Shown here: positions 24,101-33,286 of the stretch, piece by piece
Layout: every line of letters starts with the position of its first letter
Position numbering within the stretch: position 1 is the stretch's first letter
Origin: Rhodopirellula sp. P2
Lineage (GTDB): Bacteria; Planctomycetota; Planctomycetia; Pirellulales; Pirellulaceae
Length of the DNA stretch: 64,000 nucleotides
Direction: 5' to 3'
NCBI RefSeq assembly: GCF_028768465.1
Contig: NZ_CP118225.1
Span: forward strand, 2,089,001-2,153,000
Notes under the pieces: model-generated
Seen by the model: only the letters and a program-made list of their open reading frames with translations
The model's database searches: none
Told to the model about the DNA's origin: nothing
Translations under genes and position numbers: made by a program

Positions 24101-24829
24101 ATGGAAATTTGGCCCGCCATTGATTTGCGTCACGGAAAACCGGTTCGTCTTCGCCAAGGAGACTACGACCAACAAACCACGTTTGGGGATGACCCGGTCG
24201 AGTTTGCAAAACGCTGGCAAGAATCCGGTGCCCGACGACTGCATTTGGTCGATTTGGACGCCGCTCGCGGTGACAGTCCCGATGCCAATCGGGACGCGGT
24301 CCAACGGATCATTGAGGCGACCGGGTTGCCTTGCCAAATGGGAGGTGGGGTGCGTGACGAAGCCACGATCGAATCGTTGTTGAAAGTCGGAGTCTCTCGA
24401 TTGGTCGTCGGCTCGCGGGCGCTGAAAGACCCGGACTGGTTCGTCGAAATGTGTGACAAGTACCCCGGCAAGTTGGTCGCGGGCATCGACGCACGAGATG
24501 GCAAGGTCGCCACGCAGGGATGGCTCGAAACCAGCGACGTCTCGGCGTTTGAGTTTGCGACCAAGTTGAGAGCTCGCACAGAGAACATCGCTGCGATCGT
24601 TTACACCGACATCGCGAAGGATGGCATGATGCAAGGTCCCAATTTTGAAGGGTTGGCGGAGATGGCCGCGGCAAGCGACATCCCCTTGGTCGCCAGCGGT
24701 GGCGTCACGACCTATGACGACATCCAGCAGCTGGTTGCGATGAACATGCCCGCCGCGATTGTGGGTCGGTCTCTCTACGACGGCGTGATGGAACTGGGTG
24801 AGGTCGTGCGACTGGCCGGCGACGTTTGA
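24101..24829 (+). CDS. hisA: phosphoribosylformimino-5-aminoimidazole carboxamide ribotide isomerase HisA
   Basis: The 242-residue TIM barrel has both catalytic Asp: AIDLRHGKPVRL near the start and IVYTDIAKDGM at about residue 170. Phosphate-binding loops GGGVRD and ASGGV mark the two half-barrels. It performs the fourth step of histidine synthesis. No other his genes are in the window, so the pathway is dispersed. Downstream begins a 1.1-kb repeat region with no genes. Confidence 0.95.
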   Translation: MEIWPAIDLRHGKPVRLRQGDYDQQTTFGDDPVEFAKRWQESGARRLHLVDLDAARGDSPDANRDAVQRIIEATGLPCQMGGGVRDEATIESLLKVGVSRLVVGSRALKDPDWFVEMCDKYPGKLVAGIDARDGKVATQGWLETSDVSAFEFATKLRARTENIAAIVYTDIAKDGMMQGPNFEGLAEMAAASDIPLVASGGVTTYDDIQQLVAMNMPAAIVGRSLYDGVMELGEVVRLAGDV

Positions 24830-24873
24830 ACGTCGTGCTTCGGCGCGGTGTCGTCGTCCGCATTCGCTCGGAG

Positions 24874-25670
24874 AATTGGTAGCGAAAGTCGTCAAGACTT
24901 TCGGCGAATGGTTGTGCAGGCCGAAACTCTTGACGAGTTTCGCTACTGGAGCCTTGAGCTGTCGCGGAATAGGAGTTGAGGGTTGGCTCGATACCGGTGC
25001 GCGTGGCCTCCCCCGGAAATCTCGCTGAACGCTCGCTTTCCGACCCCTCCCGTTTCACGGGCGGGGTTCGCGCGCATCGCCCCGGATGGGGCCGCCGCCA
25101 GTAGCTCGGGGCGGAAGCCCCGAGACTTCTTGGATTTGAGGTGCGATTGGTAGCGAAAGTCGTCAAGACTTTCGATGAACCGTCGTGCAGGCCGAAACTC
25201 TTGACGAGTTTCGCTACTGGAGCCTTGGGCTGTCGCGGAATAGGAGTTGAGGGTTGGTTCGATACCGGTGCGCGTGCCCTCCCCCGGAAATCTCGCTGAA
25301 CGCTCGCTTTCCGACCCCTCCCGTTTCACGGGTGGGGTTCGCGCGCATCGCCCCCAATGGGGCCGCCGCCAGTAGCTCGGGGCGGAAGCCCCGAGACTTC
25401 TTGGATTTGAGGTGCGATTGGTAGCGAAAGTCGTCAAGACTTTCGATGAACCGTCGTGCAAGTCGAAACTCTTGACGAGTTTCGCTACTGGAGACTTGGG
25501 CTGTCGCGGAATACGAGTTGCGGGTTGGCTAGACACCGGTGCGCGTGCCCTCCCCCGGAAATCTCGCTGAACGCTCGCTTTCCGACCCCTCCCGTTTCAC
25601 GGGCGGGGTTCATTGCATCGCCCCGGATGGGGCCGTCGTCAGTAGCTCGGGGCGGAAGCCCCGAGACTGT
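24874..25670. repeat. 271-bp tandem triplication of BIME-containing units
   Basis: Units start at 24874, 25145 and 25416, exactly 271 bp apart; the third diverges after about 255 bp. Each holds a BIME (24879-24946, 25150-25217, 25421-25488), a segment with TCGCTGAACGCTCGCTTTCC, a CCCC-loop-GGGG hairpin and a CTCGGGGC/GCCCCGAG hairpin. In unit 2 the first hairpin loop is CAAT instead of GGAT while its stem is kept. The surrounding 1.09 kb has no credible gene. Confidence 0.92.
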
Positions 25671-25904
25671 TGACGGCGAGCAGGAGGTCGCCCCGGATGG
25701 GGCCGTCGTGGGGATGAGGGATGGAGCCTTGCTCACGCGTCGGGTTTCTATTCGACGGGCTTGGAAGCCGATCGTACGGCGGCGCTCACGTCGGATGGCG
25801 TCATTGAGAAAGTTCCATTGACAATTGACAATTTGAAATGGGTTAGGAGACGTTCGCCCCAGTCGCATTTTTCACTTTGCAGTTGTCGATTTCACTTTTT
25901 CAAT
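25616..25904. repeat. composite dispersed repeat, copy 2
   Basis: This has the same order of modules as 14785-15070: hairpins CCCCGGATGGGG, CTCGGGGC/GCCCCGAG, a second CCCCGGATGGGG, a CTATTCGACGGGCTTGGAAG segment, then the 102-bp inverted-repeat unit (25803-25904). It overlaps the end of the 271-bp triplication, so the two repeat families share modules. It ends 16 bp from the sulfatase stop. Confidence 0.78.
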
Positions 25905-25920
25905 GGTTGAGAACGCAAGG

Positions 25921-27444
25921 CTAGCGAGAACCTTTCCAGGTCAGTTGAGGCTCGTCGTCCGTGAGCTTTCCGGGGCCGCGGATCTCGGTGCCGGTGACCT
26001 TTTGAAGTCGGTCGCCGAGTTGTTGGCGATAGACTTTCGCGGCTGCCTGCAGTTGTTGGACGACTTCGGGATGGTCGTCGATCACATTGGTGGTCTCTGA
26101 AACGTCGGCGTCCAAGTCGTACAGTTCCAAACCCGACTTGGTCATCGCGTAGCCATCGGGCATGCCGTCCTTTCCTGGTTCGCGATCTCCCAACGTTCGA
26201 TAGGCGTGCGGGAAAATCAATTTGAAACGCTCGTTGCGGATGGTTTGCAGTTGTCCGCCGCCGTAGTAGCCGACGAAGGATTCGTGAGGCGATTTCGCAC
26301 CGGGAACATCGAGCATCAGGTCAAGGATGGAGTGGCCATCGATCTTTTGCTGGGGAGCTTCGCCACCGGTCAACTCCACGATTGTTGGCAGCACATCGAT
26401 GGTCGAGCAGAACGTGTCGCAGGTGGTGCCCGCAGGAATGGTGTCGGGCCACCACATGATCGTGGGTTCCCGAACGCCGCCTTCCCACTGGGTGCCTTTG
26501 CCTTCGCGAAGTGGCGCGGCACTGCCAGCGTGGTTGCCGTAGGAAAGCCAAGGTCCGTTGTCGCTGGTGAAGATTACGAGCGTGTTCTTTTGCTGGTCGA
26601 TGGATTCAATTGCGGAAAGGATTTGGCCGACTGACCAATCGACTTCCATCATCACGTCGCCGAACAGCCCTGCCCCGCTCTTGCCGCGAAAGCGCTCGGA
26701 CACATACAGCGGAACGTGAACCATCGGATGAGGCAGGTACAGCAAGAACGGTTGGTCGCTGGAGGGGTCTTGGATGAACTTGACGCTGCGGCGAGTGAGT
26801 TCCACCGTCATTTGTTCTTGATCCGCCGGTTGAACGTTGTCGTTGACGATTCGAGGTGACTGGCCCGCGATGGATTCGATGATCGGCAGCGGTGGCCAAT
26901 TGCCGGGGTCGCTGGGATCTTTCTGTTGACGGCGGATCGTGTCCGGGTGCAGCGGCCACATGTCGTTGCTGTAGGGGATGCCGTAGAACTGGTCAAAACC
27001 TTGGTTGGTGGGCAGGAATTTGGGGTGATGTCCCAGGTGCCATTTGCCATAGCAAGCGGTTCGATAGCCCGCCGATCGGCAGACTTCTGCAAAGGTGGTT
27101 TCAGAGGCCGCGAGGCCGATCTTGGCTTGGGGGCCGAGGGCACCTGACAGCCCGAGACGGCGGTGGTAGCAACCGGTGAGAAGAGCCGAGCGTGACGCGG
27201 AGCAGACGGCGGACGAAACGCTGAAGTCGGTGAATTTGCGGCCTTCGCTGGCCATCCGTTCCAGGTTCGGCGTGGAGTAGCCCTTGGCACCAAAGGGGCC
27301 AATGTCGGCGTACGCCATGTCGTCCATGTAAATCACGACGATGTTCGGTCGTGATCCCGCGACATCCTCTGGCGTGCTGGCGGAGGCGGGGAGTGTGCTG
27401 AAAAAGGCGGGGAGGCAAATTGCCAGGAGGTGGGGGAATCTCAT
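25921..27444 (-). CDS. secreted sulfatase (type I, formylglycine-dependent)
   Basis: The 507-residue protein has a signal peptide (FPHLLAICLPAFFSTLPASASTP), the metal-binding DDMAYADIG and the sulfatase signature CSASRSALLTG, with Cys81 to be converted to formylglycine. GKWHLGH supplies the conserved Lys/His. It hydrolyses sulfate esters, probably of marine polysaccharides, in the periplasm or outside the cell. ATG 27444 is chosen; a TTG at 27456 in the same frame overlaps the upstream stop. Close linkage to the peptidase gene (stop 27453) suggests one transcript. No maturase gene is in the window. Confidence 0.92.
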   Translation of the reverse strand: MRFPHLLAICLPAFFSTLPASASTPEDVAGSRPNIVVIYMDDMAYADIGPFGAKGYSTPNLERMASEGRKFTDFSVSSAVCSASRSALLTGCYHRRLGLSGALGPQAKIGLAASETTFAEVCRSAGYRTACYGKWHLGHHPKFLPTNQGFDQFYGIPYSNDMWPLHPDTIRRQQKDPSDPGNWPPLPIIESIAGQSPRIVNDNVQPADQEQMTVELTRRSVKFIQDPSSDQPFLLYLPHPMVHVPLYVSERFRGKSGAGLFGDVMMEVDWSVGQILSAIESIDQQKNTLVIFTSDNGPWLSYGNHAGSAAPLREGKGTQWEGGVREPTIMWWPDTIPAGTTCDTFCSTIDVLPTIVELTGGEAPQQKIDGHSILDLMLDVPGAKSPHESFVGYYGGGQLQTIRNERFKLIFPHAYRTLGDREPGKDGMPDGYAMTKSGLELYDLDADVSETTNVIDDHPEVVQQLQAAAKVYRQQLGDRLQKVTGTEIRGPGKLTDDEPQLTWKGSR

Positions 27445-27452
27445 GAGGTGGG

Positions 27453-29108
27453 TCAATCAGGGAGGAAGGTTCTTTGGGCCGCGCTGGCCCACCCTGTTTT
27501 ACCATGAACAAAACCTCGAATGACCACCGGGCCCGATTCTCCAAGCGGAAGCTGGAGCGTTTGCAGGATGCGTTTGCCAGCGGAAACCTCGATTTGGTGT
27601 TCCGTGATGGTGGTTCCGTGAGCGTCGTGGTCGCTGGTTGAATCGGTGGGGGTTTGGGTGATCGCGGTCAATGGCCGTTCGATGGCGACGATCAGCGTGC
27701 CAGCGATCGGGCTGGTCACAGCGATGCTGAGCGAACGTGGCGCGGGCCCGCTGCTGGAATCGTTGGTTTGCAATTCCGCTTTGTCGGCGGGCTCAATGGA
27801 AAGGGCCAACGGTTGCGGTGGATGCAAACGCAAGGTTGGGTCGCCGAGCAATTGATAGAGGGCCGCGTGTTCCAAGCGTTCTTGTTGCAGATCCGTTCCG
27901 GCGGGAGAGATCATCGAGGCGAGGGTGTCGACCATGACCCGCATGGTCGATTGTTTACCCTGTTGTTTGGATTGCAGGCTGCGAGCGGCATGCAGCATCG
28001 CGTCACCGATACGGTCGCAGCCGGTGTTTTGTTGACCGCCTGAGTAAACCGATTCCAGCAGTCCGAGCCCCATGCAGGCGTTGCCATACGGCATCGACAA
28101 GCGAGACGAAGCGATCACGGCGATCGGGCCTCCGTCAGCGAGCACCATTCGTTCGGCCAAGCAGTCTCCCGGGGCGTCGTAGGCACCGGCGAAGCAGGCC
28201 AGCAACACGGCGATGGTTGCGCCGTCGGGAGCTCGTTTGAGTTGCGTCGTGTTTTGATTGTCGAGCAAGGATTCCACCGACCATTGCTGGCGAGCGGCTG
28301 GCGTGCCATCTGCCGCGGTTGTCTGCAGCAGTTCGAGTCGATCAATTTGTCCGTGACCCGCATACACCCAAAAGCGAGCGCCCGTGCGATAGCGATTCAG
28401 GACCGCATCGGTGAACGATTCACCGGGAGGACAAAACGGATGGTTCGGGCTGGCGTAGGCAATCTGTGGTTTTGTGTCGGCCGGCAGCACCGTGGTGATC
28501 ACGCCTCGAGTGACCGATTCGATGGCGGTGTCGACCATCGCCCCGAAGCCGCCGACCCCGCCGGTTAGTTGAAACGATCGTCGCCAGAGGCCGAAGTCGT
28601 CGGAGTTTTCATACGCTTCGATACGCTGAATGACGCTGGCCAGTTGTCCAGCTGAGCGAACTGGCAAGCGACCAATGGCTGCGTCGCTGACCCGGTCGCC
28701 GTCGCGGTCGCCATAAGGCAGATCGGTGGGCAGCGTGGATGTGGATCCGAACCGCGAGGTGACCGGGGCCGGAATCATCCAAGTAGGAATTTGATGCGGT
28801 TGGTTGCGACGCGTGTCGTAATCGGGGGTGTCGCCAACGAGAACGATGTAACGTGTCGCGGCTCCACCGGCATTCCAGATTTGTTGGTGGGTGAGCGTCG
28901 CGGTGTCGGCTGGCCGAACGGTCGTGATTCGAAGTCCTTCCTGGGATCGCATGTGGATCCAGGGCTGCAGGGCTGCGTCCAGTTCGGGCGAAGCCACGAC
29001 GATCACATCCACGTCATCGGCAGAATTCGCGGTGGCCGAGAAGCTGACCGCCAGGATCGCTAGCAGAGCCAGCGAGCATGAGCCGAGAGAAAAGGGGCGA
29101 CGATTCAT
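27453..29108 (-). CDS. secreted C25-like (gingipain-type) cysteine peptidase
   Basis: The 551-residue protein has a signal peptide (LALLAILAVSFSATANSA) and a caspase-fold clan CD arrangement: His252 in YAGHG and Cys305 in LLACFAGAYD, as in family C25. Short insertions and a beta-sandwich-like C-terminus follow. Proteolysis of extracellular protein is the likely role, though many planctomycete C25-like proteins are untested. The ATG at 29108 is chosen over the 28 codons upstream, which look unlike a signal sequence. Its stop abuts the sulfatase start, so the two may be co-transcribed. Confidence 0.82.
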   Translation of the reverse strand: MNRRPFSLGSCSLALLAILAVSFSATANSADDVDVIVVASPELDAALQPWIHMRSQEGLRITTVRPADTATLTHQQIWNAGGAATRYIVLVGDTPDYDTRRNQPHQIPTWMIPAPVTSRFGSTSTLPTDLPYGDRDGDRVSDAAIGRLPVRSAGQLASVIQRIEAYENSDDFGLWRRSFQLTGGVGGFGAMVDTAIESVTRGVITTVLPADTKPQIAYASPNHPFCPPGESFTDAVLNRYRTGARFWVYAGHGQIDRLELLQTTAADGTPAARQQWSVESLLDNQNTTQLKRAPDGATIAVLLACFAGAYDAPGDCLAERMVLADGGPIAVIASSRLSMPYGNACMGLGLLESVYSGGQQNTGCDRIGDAMLHAARSLQSKQQGKQSTMRVMVDTLASMISPAGTDLQQERLEHAALYQLLGDPTLRLHPPQPLALSIEPADKAELQTNDSSSGPAPRSLSIAVTSPIAGTLIVAIERPLTAITQTPTDSTSDHDAHGTTITEHQIEVSAGKRILQTLQLPLGESGPVVIRGFVHGKTGWASAAQRTFLPD

Positions 29109-29188
29109 TGCGATCCATCTCTGCGAAAGGTTTTGAGTTCGTCCAGCGACAACGTTGACTCCGTCAAAACACGGAACGTTCGGTTCCA

Positions 29189-29710
29189 TCATGCATCATC
29201 GAGCGAATCATCGGAAGTTGAATCTTCCAGGCAATGCCCGGCAAGTTCGCCGCGGTAACGGCAGGATTCCAGGAATGATTCCAGCAATACCTGCGCGGCG
29301 ACGGCATCGACGCGCTGTTTGGTTTTCTTGCGAGTGGTTTTTCCCTGCCGGATTTTCGCGGTGGCGGCGACCGTCGTGAAACGCTCGTCGAAGAGACGAG
29401 TGGGCAGTCCGGTGGTTTCCTTCAGCCAGGCCGCGAATTTTCGGCTTTCTTTGCTTTTATCGCTTTCGCCGCCGTCGCAGTGGATGGGCAAACCGACGAC
29501 CCAGGCGGCAATTCGTTCTGACTTGACGAGGTCAATGAAGTACTGAGCGTCCTTTTCGGGCGTGCTGACCGGGTGGGTTTCCAGGGGGCTAGCCAGGATC
29601 CAGTCCGGATCGCAAATCGCGACTCCGATGCGGACCGTTCCGTAGTCCACCGATGCCAATCGCCCGGTGGATGGAAACCCGTCATCGGGCGTGTGGGTGG
29701 GCGTAGACAT
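29189..29710 (-). CDS. ruvX: putative pre-16S rRNA nuclease/Holliday junction resolvase RuvX (YqgF)
   Basis: The 173-residue RNase H-fold protein has the first acidic motif VDYGTVRIGVA, the second in FDERFTT and the last Asp in VDAVAAQVLLE. GLPIHCDGGES and the basic KTTRKKTK are standard for the family. It is thought to process the 5' end of 16S rRNA or act at recombination junctions. The C-terminal tail of about 15 acidic residues is extra. The peptidase gene follows on the same strand after 80 bp. Confidence 0.9.
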   Translation of the reverse strand: MSTPTHTPDDGFPSTGRLASVDYGTVRIGVAICDPDWILASPLETHPVSTPEKDAQYFIDLVKSERIAAWVVGLPIHCDGGESDKSKESRKFAAWLKETTGLPTRLFDERFTTVAATAKIRQGKTTRKKTKQRVDAVAAQVLLESFLESCRYRGELAGHCLEDSTSDDSLDDA

Positions 29711-29944
29711 TCGAACGTTGGGCGAAAAGGAAGCGGAATCAAAAAAGAATCACTCGCAGGACGATGGCTCGTCCGGCAAGTGATCCCGTTGATTCTATCG
29801 TGCTGGGTCGCAGGAGAGGACTCCAAAGAGCACGGCAACTCGTTGCCCACTTCGTCGAACGAGGCCTGGTGGCCATGACCTCGAGAACATTGATGGAGAC
29901 CACAATGCCGCCCCGGATGGGGCCGTCGAATAGAAGCGGCTTGC

Positions 29945-32047
29945 TCACTGCTTCTTTGTCTTTTGTCGTGGGACGGTGCCGACGTCGTGACATGGTAAAG
30001 GTGGAAGTGCGCTGAGGAAGAGTCGGCCGTAAGGTTTGGATCGAATTCGCGGGTCCAAGACCACGACCATCCCCGAGTCATCCCGGGTGCGGATCAGACG
30101 TCCAAAGCCCTGCCGGAATTTGATCACGGCTTCGGGCAATTGGTAGTCGGGGAATGGATGGCCGCCGCGGGCACGGATGGTTTCCAGCCGTGCTTCGAGT
30201 AGCGGATGGTCGGGAACGGAGAACGGCAGTTTCGTGATCACGACGTTGGTGAGAGCATCGCCAGGCACATCGACTCCTTGCCAGAAGCTGTCGGTTCCAA
30301 GCAGCACGCCACGTGGATCTTTGCGGAATGAATCGAGCAGTTGTGTTCGGTTTTGATCGCCCGCTTGGCTGTACAAGTGCAGGTCACGTTCGATGCACCA
30401 CGGCGTGATCGCTTCGGCGCATTTGCGAAGCAACGAGTAACTCGTGAAGAGCACAAACGCGTGGCCATCGGTGTGTCCGACAAAGCGTTTGATTTGTTCG
30501 GGCAATGCCGCTTCGAATTCCTCTCGTTTAGCAGAGGGATCGGGCAGTCCGCGAACGATGATCAGCTTGGCTTGCTTCTCGTAGTCGAAGGGGCTGCCGA
30601 CTTGGAGTGAGCGACCCGTCGTCAGTCCAATGCGGCTGCGGAAAAATTTGAACTTGTCCTGTTCGCCGGTCGCCAGCGTGGCACTGGTCATGATGACCGA
30701 GCCGATTTCCTCGTTCTGGAACACTTCTTCGCGAAGCGTTTGGCCGATATCGATTGGGGAGGCGGATAAAGAGACTCGGTCCATTCCTCGACGACTGCCG
30801 GAGGTTTCAACCCAATAGACCGATTCTTGTTTGAGCGATTGGTCGAGCCATTCGCGAAGGCCACCGGCCAAGGCGAGAAGTCGATCGTGGGCGGATTGAA
30901 AGTCTTGCCGATCGGAGTCGTTGTCTTGTGCGTCGGCGTGAGCACGCAGGCGTCGAGCGAGGATCTCCATCGGTTCGCTGAGCGGGTTGGGCACCACTTC
31001 GGGATGATGCACCCGGCCGTTGCGAGATCGCGATTCTTGCATCCAATCCAGCACACCGGCAAACATTTCGCTGGCCGCAAACCGGCATCGGTCGACCATC
31101 TTCTGCAACGCGTCCAGGTTGTGCGCGACGAGCAATCCCTTTTGCTGGCGGTCGTTGTAAAGGCGATCGAACAGGTAATCAAATTGGCCGCTGGTCAGTC
31201 GAATGCCGAGGTGGTCACCGGCGACGGATTCGATGGTGTGGCATTCGTCGAGGATGATTGCGTCGTAATCAGGCAGCAGTGAAACACCCTGCCGTCGCAT
31301 CGCGATGTCGGTGAACAGCATCGCGTGATTGACGATCAACAGTTGCGCGTTCTGGGCGCGGCGTCGGGCTTGGAAGTAAAAGCAGTCTTTGAAGTTCGGG
31401 CATTTGTTGCGAAGGCAATTGCCGGTGTCACTGCGGACCTCGTCCCAAACCTGACCGTCGGGTTTGATCGGCAATGTTGAGAGCGAGCCGTCAGGAGTGT
31501 TGTCGGACCACTTGCGAATTTCGCGAAGCTGCTGCATTTGGAAATCGTTGGCCATCAACGACACGGATTTTTCAACGGCCCGTCCCATCCGTCGTAGCGA
31601 CAAGTAGTTGTTGCGTCCCTTCACCAGCACTGCGGAGAATTCGCGGGGGATAACACTGTTGAGAAGCGGGATGTCTTTGCCAATCAGTTGTTCTTGCAGG
31701 CTGATCGTGTGGGTTGAAATCAGGACGCGTTTGGGACGCTCAGGTTTTTCCTTTTGTTCGCCAGCGGGCGGGATGCGGTCGTCGACCGAGTCCAGCGACG
31801 GGCTTGGTTTTTTGCCTCCCGATTCGGTTTGGTCGGAAGTCGCGTGCAGAATCGCGGCGGCCAGGTAGGCGAAGCTCTTCCCCGTTCCCGTGCCTGCTTC
31901 GACGACCAAGTGTTCTCGATCGGTCAGTGCCGAGGAGACTGCACGGGCCATCTCAAGTTGCTGTTCGCGCGGTTCATAGCGTGGCAGTCGGCGGCTGATG
32001 CTGCCGCCAGGTCCGAGAATCGAATCGATCGAAATGGGGTCGCTCAC
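29945..32047 (-). CDS. dinG: ATP-dependent DNA helicase, DinG/XPD-like with Fe-S cluster
   Basis: The 700-residue SF2 helicase has Walker A AGTGTGKS, a DECH box (ILDECHTIE) and motif VI (QGFGRLIRTRDD). Four Cys in a segment around NCLRNKCPNFKDC suit the Fe-S domain of XPD/DinG. These enzymes unwind DNA 5'-3', including R-loops and G-quadruplexes. The start is a GTG at 32047 that overlaps the acyltransferase stop as GTGA. The 234-bp gap upstream of ruvX, at its 3' side, holds a solitary CCCCGGATGGGG repeat (29911-29922) and no gene. Confidence 0.9.
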   Translation of the reverse strand: MSDPISIDSILGPGGSISRRLPRYEPREQQLEMARAVSSALTDREHLVVEAGTGTGKSFAYLAAAILHATSDQTESGGKKPSPSLDSVDDRIPPAGEQKEKPERPKRVLISTHTISLQEQLIGKDIPLLNSVIPREFSAVLVKGRNNYLSLRRMGRAVEKSVSLMANDFQMQQLREIRKWSDNTPDGSLSTLPIKPDGQVWDEVRSDTGNCLRNKCPNFKDCFYFQARRRAQNAQLLIVNHAMLFTDIAMRRQGVSLLPDYDAIILDECHTIESVAGDHLGIRLTSGQFDYLFDRLYNDRQQKGLLVAHNLDALQKMVDRCRFAASEMFAGVLDWMQESRSRNGRVHHPEVVPNPLSEPMEILARRLRAHADAQDNDSDRQDFQSAHDRLLALAGGLREWLDQSLKQESVYWVETSGSRRGMDRVSLSASPIDIGQTLREEVFQNEEIGSVIMTSATLATGEQDKFKFFRSRIGLTTGRSLQVGSPFDYEKQAKLIIVRGLPDPSAKREEFEAALPEQIKRFVGHTDGHAFVLFTSYSLLRKCAEAITPWCIERDLHLYSQAGDQNRTQLLDSFRKDPRGVLLGTDSFWQGVDVPGDALTNVVITKLPFSVPDHPLLEARLETIRARGGHPFPDYQLPEAVIKFRQGFGRLIRTRDDSGMVVVLDPRIRSKPYGRLFLSALPPLPCHDVGTVPRQKTKKQ

Positions 32048-33198
32048 GTGGAAGCCTGCTCCGGTTCGGGAGTCAACGATCGGTCGTAGATGCGGTGGGT
32101 TTTGCTGCGGGTGGCTCCACCGCGTTCGATCGTTCCTCGCGAAAGTTGGTTGCTTTCGAGGACCCAGGAGAATTCGCCCATTTCAATCCCGAAGTCGATC
32201 GCTTCTGGCAAAATTTTGTAGAGCGTGACCAAGCCCAGGCCCCACTTTTGATATTCGGGCAACACGTTGGCGCTGACCAAACGAAGTCGCTTGAGTTTCT
32301 TGCGGCCGAGCAACAGTTTCAACCAACCGAACGGAAACAGTTTGCCGCCGATTTGTTTGATCAGCGGGTTGTAGTCGAGCAAGCCGAAGCCAGCTCCAAC
32401 GGGTTTGCCGTCGATTTCGGCGATGCTGGTGAGTTTGGGGAGCAACAGGTTTTTCAAGCCTTTGCTTTGCTCGTCCACTTCCGATTCGCTCATCGGGACA
32501 TAGCCCCAGGTGCGCTGCAGCGATTGGTTGTAGATGTCCAGAAAAACGCGGACGTCGGAGTGGAAGTTCTTGGGGTCGATCGTGCGACATTCGGCTTTGA
32601 ACCGCCGAGTCGATTCTTCGATCACAAACAGCAACTTGGGATCGAGCGTTTCCAGGATGTCGATCGAGGCTTCGTAGCTGTAGAGGTCTTGAGACTTTTC
32701 GAAGCCGGCGGCTTGGATCAGCCGTTCGTAATACGGATGGTTGTAGGGGATCAGGAATGTCGGCGGTGTGTCAAAGCCATCGACCAGCAACCCAACTTCG
32801 TAATTCAGGCTGGGGTGTACCGGGCCGCGGACGCCGGTCATCCCGCGTTCTTTCAGCCAATCGCCGGCGGTGTTGAGAAGCTTGATGGCGGCTTCTTCAT
32901 CGTCTTCACATTCGAAGAACCCAAAGAACCCGCGGGTTTCCTCGTGGTATCGATTGTGGGCGTGATTGACGACCGCCAAGACGCGTCCCACCACTCGGTC
33001 GCCACGCCGCACCAGGAACGTCTGTCCTTCGGCGTCGTCGTAGAACGGGTGGTGCTTGAAACCCAGCAATTTGACTCGTTCGCTCCACAGTGGCGGGACC
33101 CAGTTGGGATCGTCTCGGTAGAGGCGTTTTTCCAAATCGAGAAATGCCTTTTGGTCTTTGCGTCCGGAAACGGGTTGGCACAACACATTTTCGGACAT
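32044..33198 (-). CDS. GNAT-fold acyltransferase-like protein (YghO-like)
   Basis: The 384-residue protein resembles the YghO-type group of acyl-CoA N-acyltransferase-fold proteins, with GGKLFPFGWLKLLLGRKKLKRLRLVSANVLPEYQKWGLG near the C-terminus as the CoA-binding region. PFYDDAEGQTFLVRRGDRVVGRV belongs to the first half. The substrate is unknown. ATG 33198 is preferred, since the 15 codons before it (from 33243) have no supporting ribosome site. Its stop overlaps the helicase GTG by 4 bp, so the two are co-transcribed. Divergent from the methyltransferase gene. Confidence 0.72.
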   Translation of the reverse strand: MSENVLCQPVSGRKDQKAFLDLEKRLYRDDPNWVPPLWSERVKLLGFKHHPFYDDAEGQTFLVRRGDRVVGRVLAVVNHAHNRYHEETRGFFGFFECEDDEEAAIKLLNTAGDWLKERGMTGVRGPVHPSLNYEVGLLVDGFDTPPTFLIPYNHPYYERLIQAAGFEKSQDLYSYEASIDILETLDPKLLFVIEESTRRFKAECRTIDPKNFHSDVRVFLDIYNQSLQRTWGYVPMSESEVDEQSKGLKNLLLPKLTSIAEIDGKPVGAGFGLLDYNPLIKQIGGKLFPFGWLKLLLGRKKLKRLRLVSANVLPEYQKWGLGLVTLYKILPEAIDFGIEMGEFSWVLESNQLSRGTIERGGATRSKTHRIYDRSLTPEPEQAST

Positions 33199-33286
33199 TC
33201 GAGGGGCCGTGAGTTGGGGGCAGAGAAGGTGTTTGGAAAACATTCAAAGATAGCAGACTCGGGTTGGTTATCCCATTGAAGCGAAT

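Noticed and set aside
24874-25670. CRISPR-like array
   Set aside because: Units are 271 bp tandem copies without spacers, and contain BIMEs, so they are ordinary tandem duplications.
24943-25868. antisense ORFs over the 25-kb repeats
   Set aside because: They are created by the 271-bp repeats and repeat the same peptides; no conservation signals of a gene.
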